Assembly (NCBI GenBank): GCA_035310125.1
Contig: DATGEP010000005.1
Coordinates: 1 to 10,303, forward strand
Length of the DNA stretch: 10,303 nucleotides
Reading direction: 5' to 3'
Source: DATGEP01 sp035310125
GTDB lineage: Bacteria; Chloroflexota; Ktedonobacteria; Ktedonobacterales; JADMIN01
The notes beneath the pieces are model-generated. The model worked only from the letters and a program-made list of their open reading frames with translations. It did not search any database and was not told where the DNA came from. Position numbers and translations under genes: made by a program. Each line of letters begins with the position of its first letter. Position 1 is the first letter of the stretch. Below are positions 1 through 5,973 of this stretch, piece after piece.

Positions 1-1
1 G

Positions 2-106
2 CTCGAAAGCTTCCTGGCGACAAGCCGCCGCGAGCTCGAACATATGCGTGAGGCGCCTCCGGGCGACTCGCGTGTTCCCGCGCGGCCGGCCGCTCCTCAA
101 GCCTAG
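2..106 (+). CDS. C-terminal fragment of an unidentified protein (5' end outside the window)
   Basis: An open frame enters from the left edge and ends at a TAG at 104-106, giving 34 residues. The first part (LESFLATSRRELEHMREA) looks like an amphipathic helix with charged residues; the last part is a proline/alanine/arginine-rich tail typical of a disordered C-terminus. Third codon positions are mostly G or C, as in the other genes here, while the two other + frames read less like protein. The fragment is too short to assign a family. A helical C-terminus before a transporter could belong to a transcriptional regulator, but that is a guess. The gap to the next gene is 110 bases. Confidence 0.4.
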   Translation, partial: LESFLATSRRELEHMREAPPGDSRVPARPAAPQA

Positions 107-216
107 GAGGCGCGGCATTTGGTGGCACTGCGCTACTCGACGCATAAGCGAACAGGTCTTCCACCACGTCACCGGTAAGCCATGACAAGTGGGGCGAGGG
201 ATACAGCCAACATCTT

Positions 217-846
217 ATGAGCGAACACAATCCGCAACCGAGCACCTGGCAGCTCTTCGGCATATGGGCCGGCATTGGATTGCAATCCTTCGGGGGCGGT
301 GCCTCGACCACGTTCTTGATCCAGCGCATGTTTATCGAGCGGCATCGCTGGATCACGATTGAAGAGTTTATGCGGCTCTGGAGCCTCTGCTTGCTCACAC
401 CTGGCATAAACCTCATCGGCATCACCGTGCTGCTCGGCAAGCGCATGGGCGGCACCCGCGGTGTCATCGTATCACTGGCCGGACTGCTTCTGCCGAGCGC
501 CACTATCACGTGCCTGCTCACGGCGCTGTTCGTTCATATCGAACAGCTTGCGGCGGTCCAGGCGGCGCTGCGGGGTGTTGTCCCGGCCACCGCTGGCATC
601 ATGTTGTTGGTCCTGATCAACTTTGCAAGACCAATTCTTCGCAGTGGGCGCCAGGCGGGACCATCCCGTCTGCTGCTCAGCGGCGCCCTGGTAACGGTAT
701 TCGCGGTGGCGATCATCAGGTGGAATATCTCGGCCATCGTCATTGTCATAGGCGCCGCCTATCTCGGCGTCCTGTTCTATACACCAGGCCGCACGGCTGG
801 TTGGAACACATCTGAGAAGGACGACCAGCGGCGGGAGCTCCTGTGA
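217..846 (+). CDS. chrA: Chromate transporter, N-terminal-half subunit (CHR family, short chain)
   Basis: This 209-aa integral membrane protein is one half of a CHR-family ion transporter; characterised members export chromate from the cytoplasm. Seen in the sequence: the signature region 'GLQSFGGGAS' (residues 21-30), followed by 'ERHRWITIEEF' (41-51) and a TPG motif (61-63), then about five hydrophobic segments up to residue 188 and a charged tail. Full-length ChrA proteins are about 400 aa with two homologous halves. At 209 aa this is the short-chain type, which in other bacteria works as a pair of adjacent genes (as in Bacillus subtilis ywrA/ywrB). Its stop overlaps the start of the second half, so the two are probably translated together. 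The usual PGP of the family reads PGI here. The ribosome site is weak: a G-rich stretch at 191-200 lies too far from the ATG. Chromate as the real substrate is not proven. Confidence 0.87.
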   Translation: MSEHNPQPSTWQLFGIWAGIGLQSFGGGASTTFLIQRMFIERHRWITIEEFMRLWSLCLLTPGINLIGITVLLGKRMGGTRGVIVSLAGLLLPSATITCLLTALFVHIEQLAAVQAALRGVVPATAGIMLLVLINFARPILRSGRQAGPSRLLLSGALVTVFAVAIIRWNISAIVIVIGAAYLGVLFYTPGRTAGWNTSEKDDQRRELL

Positions 847-1355
847 TCAACCCTGCTCTTTATTGGCTTCTGTTCCTGAAAGCCTCCCTCTTCTCGACGG
901 GCGGCTTCAGTAACCTTCCGAGCTTGCATCAGGATCTTCTCGCGAAGGGTTGGGCGACGGAGGTTGACTTCGGGCGCTCCATCGCAATTGGACAGATCAG
1001 CCCAGGTCCAAACGGGCTCTGGGTCATCAGCCTTGGCTACTTCACATATGGCGTCCCAGGCGCCGTGTTCGCGTTAATCGCGATCACTCTCCCCCCACTG
1101 CTGGTGCTCGTCATCGCCGCGCAGTTCGGTCGTATCGAAAGGCGGCGATGGACGCAAGGAGCGATGCACGGGATCTCATTGGCGGTTCTCAGTCTGCTCG
1201 TCACCGTGATCTGGACCATTCTGCATCAGCCCGGCGTTGACTGGAAAGGGGTCATCATCGCCGCCGCATCGTTGGCTCTCTCCGCCAGCCATAAGGTCAA
1301 TCTGCTGATCATCCTCCTCCTGGGTGGTATTGCTGGCTACCTGCTCTATCACTGA
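843..1355 (+). CDS. Chromate transporter, C-terminal-half subunit (CHR family, short chain)
   Basis: This 170-aa membrane protein is the second half of the split CHR transporter and presumably forms a heterodimer with the product of the preceding gene. It carries the family signature in a fuller form than its partner: 'STGGFSNLPSLHQDLL' (residues 18-33), then 'AIGQISPGPNG' (48-58) with an intact PGP, followed by hydrophobic segments to residue 169. The start is a GTG that overlaps the upstream TGA by four bases (GTGA), the usual arrangement for translational coupling and for two products made in equal amounts. No other start with a better site is visible. The gene ends 42 bases before a strong hairpin. 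The family call is secure; the exact ion is inferred from the family name. Confidence 0.87.
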   Translation: MINPALYWLLFLKASLFSTGGFSNLPSLHQDLLAKGWATEVDFGRSIAIGQISPGPNGLWVISLGYFTYGVPGAVFALIAITLPPLLVLVIAAQFGRIERRRWTQGAMHGISLAVLSLLVTVIWTILHQPGVDWKGVIIAAASLALSASHKVNLLIILLLGGIAGYLLYH

Positions 1356-1397
1356 CACAGAGCTGCCCGCGCAAACAGGCACCACCCAGCGGCTCAG

Positions 1398-1423
1398 GGC
1401 TGAGCATACGCTCATGCTCAGCC
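1398..1423 (+). terminator. Hairpin downstream of the chromate transporter pair, candidate terminator
   Basis: A perfect 10-bp inverted repeat (GGCTGAGCAT at 1398-1407 with ATGCTCAGCC at 1414-1423) encloses a 6-base loop. It begins 42 bases after the stop codon of the second transporter gene. The following bases are C/T-rich (GCTCCCGTCTTCC) but have no real T run, so it is not a classical intrinsic terminator. It could end transcription weakly, or act as an mRNA 3'-end stabiliser. No other gene starts for 57 bases. Confidence 0.5.
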
Positions 1424-1480
1424 GCTCCCGTCTTCCGCCGCTCGCAACGTCTTGACGCATCCAGGGATGACGCGGCAGAC

Positions 1481-1828
1481 ATGGTATCCGGTCACCCACA
1501 GGTTTCGCCGCGCTATTCCAAGCTGGTCTCACTCCTGGACAATGCTGAGAGTGACATCATGACCTACCTCGCCGCCCACCTTCGTGTCCCGCATATTGTG
1601 AAGTGCTCCACAGTGTGCAATCGCCGCCACTGGTAACGATGCACGTAACGTTGTCGTGGCGTTCGCAGGATATGCTCGCGGTGGACAGATGCTCATGGCC
1701 AGGTTGGACACGTGGCATCTATCACCAACGACCGGGGCAAGGGTGTAACACCTGCCGGCCTCGGCGGTCTGCGTGATCTTGTCGCGGCGCCGAATGGTGA
1801 CAGCTCCGCGCGGCGCCGGCGAAGATGA
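1481..1828 (+). pseudogene. Decayed RsbT-like anti-sigma / serine kinase (GHKL ATPase) with two frame changes
   Basis: RsbT/RsbW proteins are small ATP-binding serine kinases that phosphorylate STAS-domain antagonists. From the ATG at 1481 one frame reads ...LLDNAESDIMTYLAAHLR, resembling the start of RsbT proteins, then stops at 1634-1636. A second frame, open from 1602, reads CAIAATGNDARNVVVAFAG, matching the family N-box region (iatAvSElARNvvryAg). The first frame resumes near 1712 with ASITNDRGKGV (family DxGPGI) and GLGGLRDLV (family GLGxGLxxxxRLmD), ending at TGA 1826-1828. The three motifs occur in the right order and spacing across about 115 codons, near the usual 130-140, so chance is unlikely. 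Alternatives are two sequencing errors in a live gene, or programmed frameshifting, for which I see no slippery site. The N-box Glu reads Asp and the GPG reads GKG, which also suggests decay. Confidence 0.6.
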
Positions 1829-1838
1829 AAGGAGGTGA
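1828..1838 (+). promoter_or_regulatory. Orphan perfect Shine-Dalgarno with no start codon after it
   Basis: AAAGGAGGTGA is a full complement to the 16S rRNA 3' end and directly follows the stop of the decayed RsbT-like gene, where the site for the next gene of an operon would lie. No ATG, GTG or TTG occurs at 5-12 bases after it. The only nearby start is the GTG inside the site itself, which would give a 14-residue peptide. The likely reading is the leftover ribosome site of a gene whose body was deleted. Confidence 0.4.
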
Positions 1839-1890
1839 ACGCGGTTTTCGGTTTCGCGTCCAATCACTCGTCCGATTGATGACAGAGGCT

Positions 1891-1917
1891 CCTGCCGAGT
1901 GTTGTAGGCTCAGCAGG
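1891..1917 (+). promoter_or_regulatory. Small stem-loop in the leader of the secreted-protein gene
   Basis: CCTGCCGAG (1891-1899) can pair with CTCAGCAGG (1909-1917) in a 9-bp stem with one C-A mismatch and a 9-base loop. It ends 26 bases before the ATG at 1944. It may stabilise the mRNA or block the leader, or simply be chance in GC-rich DNA. Confidence 0.25.
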
Positions 1918-1943
1918 TACTAAGACAGAAAAAGGCAAAGTCC

Positions 1944-2438
1944 ATGAAACGAAACGCTTTCTCTGCGCTGCGCCGCGTGTGCATAGTCGGCACCGTCCTG
2001 AGCTTGGTCATCCTGGCCGCTTCCACGGCGCTGGCCGACGGTAACGGTGCGACCACATTCACACAAACGTTCCATAACGCCGTCACCACCATGCCCTCGG
2101 GCAATCCTTGCTCGGGTGTTCCAGGCAACGTAACGCTCACGTACAACGGGGTATTCCACTACACGACTAACAAGGCTGGCGATTTCTGGGTAACGGGAAA
2201 CCAGACAGGCGATTTCAGCTTTGTGCCAAGCGTTGGCGGCGCGCCGAGCTACAGTGGTAACTTCCACTTGTGGTTCGGCGACAGCAGCAACAACCAGAAC
2301 GATGTCAACCATTTCACCTTTCAGTTACAAGGCGTCGGCTCCGATGGCTCCGTGCTGACCTTCCATGAGACGGAACACGTCAGCACGGATGCCAACGGCA
2401 ATATCGTTGTCAGTTTCGATAAGATGACCTGCGGCTAG
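1944..2438 (+). CDS. Small secreted protein of unknown function
   Basis: The 164-aa product starts with a classical Sec signal peptide: a basic N-end (MKRNAFSALRR), a hydrophobic core (residues 14-26) and an ALA-D cleavage site after residue 31, leaving about 133 residues outside the membrane. The mature part is rich in G, N, S, T and aromatic residues in short alternating runs (for example GDFWVTGNQTGDFSF, 79-93), which suggests a beta-sandwich or barrel-like fold. Only two cysteines remain after cleavage, C56 and C163, close to the two ends of the mature chain, so a disulfide closing the fold is plausible. The ribosome site is AAAGGCAAAG, modest but well placed. I recognise no named family. 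It stands alone between two decayed genes and is probably its own transcription unit. Confidence 0.8.
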   Translation: MKRNAFSALRRVCIVGTVLSLVILAASTALADGNGATTFTQTFHNAVTTMPSGNPCSGVPGNVTLTYNGVFHYTTNKAGDFWVTGNQTGDFSFVPSVGGAPSYSGNFHLWFGDSSNNQNDVNHFTFQLQGVGSDGSVLTFHETEHVSTDANGNIVVSFDKMTCG

Positions 2439-2488
2439 CCGCTTCGACCCAGCGCACGACCCGCAGCGATCCCGCAAAAAGCGACTCG

Positions 2489-2524
2489 CGCCCGGGGGCA
2501 CAGACGATACTATGCCTCCGGGCG
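2489..2524 (+). terminator. GC-rich hairpin after the secreted-protein gene, candidate terminator
   Basis: CGCCCGGGGG (2489-2498) pairs with CCTCCGGGCG (2515-2524) over 10 bp with a single G-U wobble, with a 16-base loop. It lies 50 bases after the stop codon. No T run follows, so termination would have to be Rho-dependent or weak. Its 3' arm overlaps the first readable codons of the sensor fragment, so the match could also be coincidental. Confidence 0.4.
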
Positions 2525-2848
2525 GCATGCGCATCCAGGCCACCGTGAATGGCTATTTCTGCCGCTGCAATTACGACGCCGCCAAGACTTTGGGCGCAGG
2601 TGAGCGCGACGCTGCGCAGCGAGGTGGATCTGGCGGAGCTACAGGCGCATCTGCTGCCGGTGGTGGAGGAGAATATGCAGCCGGCGGACGTCTCGCTTTG
2701 GCTGCGCGAGCCAGGGCATGAAACGACAGAGCGGGCACCGGCGTGGTACGCTACACTGCAACCATCTGCGCAATCCATGTGGGTGGTACGAGTCGCGGCA
2801 CGATGCGAAGTCCCGCCAACGAGTACGAAAGTCTTTGCGGCTGACTAG
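2512..2848 (+). pseudogene. Frameshifted C-terminal fragment of a membrane sensor (paralogue of the next gene)
   Basis: From 2512 one frame reads MRIQATVNGYF and then NYDAAKTLGA. Dropping one base at about 2599 moves to the frame that continues VSATLRSEVDLAEL, VVEENMQPADVSLWLRE. Joined, this aligns without gaps to the C-terminal region of the intact sensor downstream, whose residues 367-426 include RIQHTISRR, NAAQVLSAF, LHREVDMSRL and VERTMEPAHASLVLL. All the membrane segments of this copy are missing; nothing upstream of 2512 resembles them. After about 2710 the frame (to TAG 2846-2848) no longer resembles the sensor. It is therefore a truncated, frameshifted copy placed directly before the intact gene. 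A sequencing error could explain the one-base shift but not the missing membrane part. Confidence 0.65.
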
Positions 2849-2856
2849 GGGAGGAG
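2847..2856 (+). promoter_or_regulatory. Strong ribosome binding site of the first sensor gene
   Basis: AGGGGAGGAG lies 7 bases before the ATG at 2864 and fixes that start. It overlaps the TAG that ends the upstream sensor fragment. The region 2439-2863 otherwise holds only that fragment and the GC-rich hairpin; I could not find a convincing promoter. Confidence 0.6.
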
Positions 2857-2863
2857 AACGGCC

Positions 2864-4204
2864 ATGCGCGCGATTCAGACAGCGCCGGCCTTGCCGTCAG
2901 ACTCTGGAGCGGATCGCGCCGGCTATCTGGACGGCTGGCGGCTCGCCGCCGCCCGCGGAGGCTGGGTTGCTCTGGCGCTCGGCGCCGCCGTTCTCTTCAT
3001 CGCCGCCATGCCCGCGCGCTACGCGCAGATCCTGACGCCATGCGCCGCCGGCACGTGTGCCCCGGGTCAGATTGTCTCCGGCACACTTTCCACATCCAGC
3101 ACACATCTTGTGCCCGGCGTCTACGCGGGCGTGCTCGTCGCGCTCGATGTCGCCTTCGCGCTGGTGTACATCGCGATAGCGCTGCTCATCTTCTGGCGCC
3201 GGTCCGCGGACGGAGTGGCGCTCTTCGTGTCGCTCACGCTCGTGCTCTGGGGGCTGACCTTCACCGGCACGATGTCCGCGCTGGCGCATGTTCATCCGGC
3301 CTGGTTCATACCGGTCGAGAGTGCGCGCTTTCTGGGCGCGGCGTTGATTACGGTATTCTTCTACGTGTTTCCCGACGGGCGCTTCGTGCCGAGCTGGACG
3401 CGGTGGCTGGCGTTCGTCTGGGTATTCTCGCAGATACCCAAATACTTCCGTCCGGCCTCATCACTCAATCCGGATCAGTGGCCACCCTGGCTCAACGTCG
3501 CCGCCAGCGCGGGGTTCCTTGCCGTCATGGTAGCATTCCAGGTCTATCGCTATCGTTGGGTATCGGGTGTGCCGCAGCGCCGGCAGACAAAGTGGGTGGT
3601 GCTGGGAATCGCGCTGTCGCTGGCCGCCTATCTGGTCGTGCTGCTGCTTGGCTACCTCATGGTCCCACGATCCGGCTCGGCCGCATACGTTGTATATGTG
3701 GCTGCCACCAACGCGAGCTTGCTCTTGATCCCTACCTCCATTAGTATCGCCATTCTGCGCGCCCAGCTCTACGATATTGATTTCCTCATCCATCGGTCAC
3801 TGGTGTACGGCACCCTGACTGGTATTCTCGTCGGGTTGTACACCGGTAGCATCTACCTGATCGGAGAGGTGGTGCGGTCCATCACGGGCCAGCAAGATAG
3901 CTCGCTCGCGATAGTCGCGTCCACGCTGGGCGTCGCGGCTGTGTTTCAGCCCCTCCATAGGCGTATACAGCACACCATCAGCCGCCGGCTCTACCGGCGA
4001 CGGTATAATGCGGCTCAGGTGCTTAGCGCGTTTGGCAAGGTGCTGCACCGTGAAGTAGATATGTCGCGACTCAGCGAGCAGTTAGTAGAAGCAGTGGAGC
4101 GAACCATGGAGCCGGCTCACGCCTCCCTTGTGCTTCTCCCTCCGCGAGACATGCCAGCGGAGGAGTCTGGCCCCGGCGCTCACCTGCGGTCCAATCCTGC
4201 TTGA
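2864..4204 (+). CDS. Multi-pass membrane sensor protein with a partial C-terminal GAF region
   Basis: The 446-aa protein has hydrophobic segments near residues 33-50, 86-110, 117-138, 154-170, 180-190, 208-226, 243-267, 275-298 and 314-337, then a basic segment (RRIQHTISRRLYRRRYNAAQ, 366-385) and a cytoplasmic helix (386-416) ending in a strand (MEPAHASLVLL, 415-425). The first predicted external loop has a cysteine pair, C60 and C65 (TPCAAGTC). 'RRQTKWVVLG' (239-248) is shared with the second sensor at the right end of the window. The C-terminal helix and strand look like the beginning of a GAF domain whose remainder is in the next gene. No kinase, phosphatase or DNA-binding domain is present, so this looks like the input subunit of the phosphatase-kinase encoded downstream (inference). 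I know related proteins mainly from Chloroflexota, usually without a named function; the ligand is unknown. Topology was judged by eye. Confidence 0.8.
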   Translation: MRAIQTAPALPSDSGADRAGYLDGWRLAAARGGWVALALGAAVLFIAAMPARYAQILTPCAAGTCAPGQIVSGTLSTSSTHLVPGVYAGVLVALDVAFALVYIAIALLIFWRRSADGVALFVSLTLVLWGLTFTGTMSALAHVHPAWFIPVESARFLGAALITVFFYVFPDGRFVPSWTRWLAFVWVFSQIPKYFRPASSLNPDQWPPWLNVAASAGFLAVMVAFQVYRYRWVSGVPQRRQTKWVVLGIALSLAAYLVVLLLGYLMVPRSGSAAYVVYVAATNASLLLIPTSISIAILRAQLYDIDFLIHRSLVYGTLTGILVGLYTGSIYLIGEVVRSITGQQDSSLAIVASTLGVAAVFQPLHRRIQHTISRRLYRRRYNAAQVLSAFGKVLHREVDMSRLSEQLVEAVERTMEPAHASLVLLPPRDMPAEESGPGAHLRSNPA

Positions 4205-4317
4205 TCCCAACCGTGGCGCCGTAACGATTGTCGTAACGCTCCCGGAACGGAGCATCCGTATGCTAGTCAGTGGTTGAGGTCTTTTGCCTCGACGGTCAAG
4301 CAAAAGGTGGCGGGTCT
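4205..4317 (+). other. 113-base junction between sensor and phosphatase genes
   Basis: The +1 frame relative to the sensor stays open past the sensor stop to TGA 4275-4277 and reads a protein-like stretch (PILLDPNRGAVTIVVTLPE, then RSIRMLVSG). This may be the remains of coding sequence that once joined the two genes, or the true sensor C-terminus if a base is missing in the assembly. A GTG at 4270 could extend the phosphatase by 16 residues, but it has no ribosome site and the added residues resemble nothing. The 3' part holds the hairpin and ribosome site of the phosphatase gene. Confidence 0.35.
4281..4310 (+). promoter_or_regulatory. Hairpin overlapping the ribosome site of the phosphatase-kinase gene
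   Basis: CTTTTGC (4281-4287) and GCAAAAG (4300-4306) are a perfect 7-bp inverted repeat with a 12-base loop. The ribosome site AAAGGTGG (4303-4310), 7 bases before the ATG at 4318, lies partly in the 3' arm, so folding would hide it. This supports the ATG start at 4318 and suggests control of translation, for example by temperature or by ribosomes arriving from the upstream gene. The stem is short and mostly A-T, so its stability in the cell is uncertain. Confidence 0.4.
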
Positions 4318-5973
4318 ATGGCGACACTACTAGACACCGTACAGCGCGTGCGGCTCATGCGGCGCAGGCCGGCGGCGCAGGCGACACAGAAGCCCGCTCT
4401 GGAGCGCAAGCGACAGGCGGAGCCACTACCCATCGTAATCGCTCCGGACGATCCGATCATTGCGTATTTCGTGAGCACACCGGGCGCGGTCGAGCTCGAC
4501 AAGCTCCACCTGGACTCGCCAGCCGTACGCGACTTACGCGCGGCCGGAGTGAAGCTTGTCATTCCGCTGGTCAGCCAAGGTGAGCTTGTCGGGATACTGA
4601 ATCTCGGCCCACGGCTCAGCCAGCAAGACTACTCCACCGACGACCGCAGGCTGCTTGACGATCTCGCAACGCAGGCAGCGCCAGCGCTGCGTGTCGCGCA
4701 GCTGGTGCGCGAGCAGCAAGCTCAGGCGCGCGCACGTGAGCGCGTGGATCAGGAGCTACGTGTCGCCCGGCTCATCCAGCAAACGCTGCTCCCACGCGAC
4801 CTCCCCGCGATTCCTGGCTGGCAGCTCGCGGCCTACTATCAGCCTGCCCGTGCGGTAGGCGGCGACTTTTACGACTTTCTGTACTTCGAGGATGGCCGGT
4901 TGGGTATCATCATTGGCGACGTGACTGACAAGGGCGTGCCAGCGGCGCTCGTGATGGCGACCACGCGTAGCATCTTGCGCTCCGCCGCTCACAGCGATCG
5001 CTCGCCGGGCGCGGTCTTGGAGCGCGCCAACGACCTACTGCACCCGGACATTCCGCCGAAGATGTTCGTCACCTGTCTCTACGCTATCCTGGATCCCGCG
5101 ACTGGTAGGCTGTGCTACGCCAACGCCGGCCACGATCTGCCCTACCAACAGCACGGGGACACTGTTCGCGAGCTGCGCGCAACGGGCATGCCGCTTGGCC
5201 TTATGCCTGGGATGTCCTATGAGGACAAAGAGACCATGCTCGCTCCCGGCGACAGCGTCCTGTTTTACAGCGACGGCCTTGTCGAGGCCCATAACCCGGA
5301 GCGCGAGATGTTTGGCTTCCCACATCTCGCTGAGCTTGTCAGGATCCACAACACAACATCGCTCATTGATTATCTGCTCAACGAGCTGGCGGAGTTCACC
5401 GGCGCTGAGTGGGAACAAGAAGATGACGTCACTCTCGTCACGCTCCAGCGAGCAGAAGGCTATGGACATAGCATGAGTACGAACGCATCCGCAACCCCAG
5501 CGGAAAACCCGCCCGATGATCAGCAGTGGCGCATGCTCGACGAATGGACGGTTCGCAGTGAGCCGGGCAACGAGCGCCAGGTCATCCGGCGACTGGCGGA
5601 AACCGTGCGAAACCTTCCGCTTCCAGACCAACGTCTGGCAGACCTCCAGACCGCTGTCGGCGAGGCGACGATGAACGCCATGGAGCACGGCAACCACTAC
5701 GATCCTGACCTGCCCGTCTTCATCCAGGTGCGCGCCTCGGAAACGTATATCTCAGTGCGGATTACGAATGAGGGCGGCCACTTCGAGCTCCCTGAAAGCC
5801 AGACGCCAGATCTGGAGGCCAAGCTCGCCGGACTTCAGTCGCCGCGCGGCTGGGGGCTGTTTCTCATCGAGCGGCTCGTTGACGAAATGCGCGTGACCGG
5901 TGATGAGACACACCATACCCTGGACCTTCTCATGTCTCTAGAAGGGGGCACCAATGCCAGCCAGAATGCTTGA
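4318..5973 (+). CDS. SpoIIE-family (RsbU-like) phosphatase fused to an RsbW-like anti-sigma ATPase, with partial GAF
   Basis: The 551-aa cytoplasmic protein should control STAS antagonists by removing and adding a serine phosphate. Order: basic N-end (1-35); later part of a GAF domain (36-125, 'VIPLVSQGELVGILNLG'); charged coiled-coil linker (126-150) into 'RVARLIQQTLLP'; PP2C/SpoIIE domain (165-378) with metal-binding acids in GGDFYD (D183), IGDVTDKG (D201), FYSDG (D319) and EDDVT (D369/D370); linker with an internal Met (386); GHKL ATPase (405-541) with N-box GEATMNAMEHGN (E449, N453) and G2 box RGWGLFLIERLVDEM (510-524). In the G1 box the usual Asp of 'DeGgGF' is Asn (ITNEGGHF, N484), so ATP binding or kinase activity may be weakened. 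Phosphatase-kinase fusions are known, for example Rv1364c of Mycobacterium tuberculosis. The start was chosen over an upstream GTG because of its ribosome site. The end overlaps the next gene by 20 bases. Confidence 0.9.
   Translation: MATLLDTVQRVRLMRRRPAAQATQKPALERKRQAEPLPIVIAPDDPIIAYFVSTPGAVELDKLHLDSPAVRDLRAAGVKLVIPLVSQGELVGILNLGPRLSQQDYSTDDRRLLDDLATQAAPALRVAQLVREQQAQARARERVDQELRVARLIQQTLLPRDLPAIPGWQLAAYYQPARAVGGDFYDFLYFEDGRLGIIIGDVTDKGVPAALVMATTRSILRSAAHSDRSPGAVLERANDLLHPDIPPKMFVTCLYAILDPATGRLCYANAGHDLPYQQHGDTVRELRATGMPLGLMPGMSYEDKETMLAPGDSVLFYSDGLVEAHNPEREMFGFPHLAELVRIHNTTSLIDYLLNELAEFTGAEWEQEDDVTLVTLQRAEGYGHSMSTNASATPAENPPDDQQWRMLDEWTVRSEPGNERQVIRRLAETVRNLPLPDQRLADLQTAVGEATMNAMEHGNHYDPDLPVFIQVRASETYISVRITNEGGHFELPESQTPDLEAKLAGLQSPRGWGLFLIERLVDEMRVTGDETHHTLDLLMSLEGGTNASQNA

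Larger units (their letters stand above)
1356..1943. other. 588-base region without an intact gene
   Basis: It contains, in order, the post-transporter hairpin, the decayed RsbT-like gene, the orphan Shine-Dalgarno, and a 5' leader with a small stem-loop before the secreted-protein gene. The open minus-strand frames crossing it show no recognisable motif and appear to be shadows of the decayed + strand gene. I see no clear sigma-70 type promoter, tRNA or mobile-element end. Confidence 0.6.

Noticed and set aside
119..148. Possible -35/-10 pair (TTGGTG and CATAAG) before the chromate transporter
   Set aside because: Only partial matches to consensus with an 18-base spacer; too weak to list as a promoter.
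1529..1867. Minus-strand open frame of 112 codons in the gap after the chromate transporter
   Set aside because: Considered as the gene filling the gap, but its translation shows no family pattern, while the opposite strand carries three ordered RsbT-like motifs.
1879..1923. 14-codon open frame with ATG before the secreted-protein gene
   Set aside because: No ribosome site, no conserved pattern; too short to support as a leader peptide.
2431..2442. 12-base perfect palindrome GCGGCTAGCCGC across the stop codon of the secreted protein
   Set aside because: No loop, so not a useful hairpin; a single palindrome of this length in GC-rich DNA is not enough to call an operator.
5035..5697. Minus-strand open frame of 220 codons
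   Set aside because: Entirely antisense to the SpoIIE and ATPase domains, whose + strand motifs are unmistakable; no recognisable domain of its own.
5473..5973. Separate anti-sigma kinase gene starting at the internal ATG (Met386 of the fused protein)
   Set aside because: The frame is continuous with the phosphatase and no ribosome site precedes that ATG, so fusion is the simpler reading; an internal start cannot be excluded.
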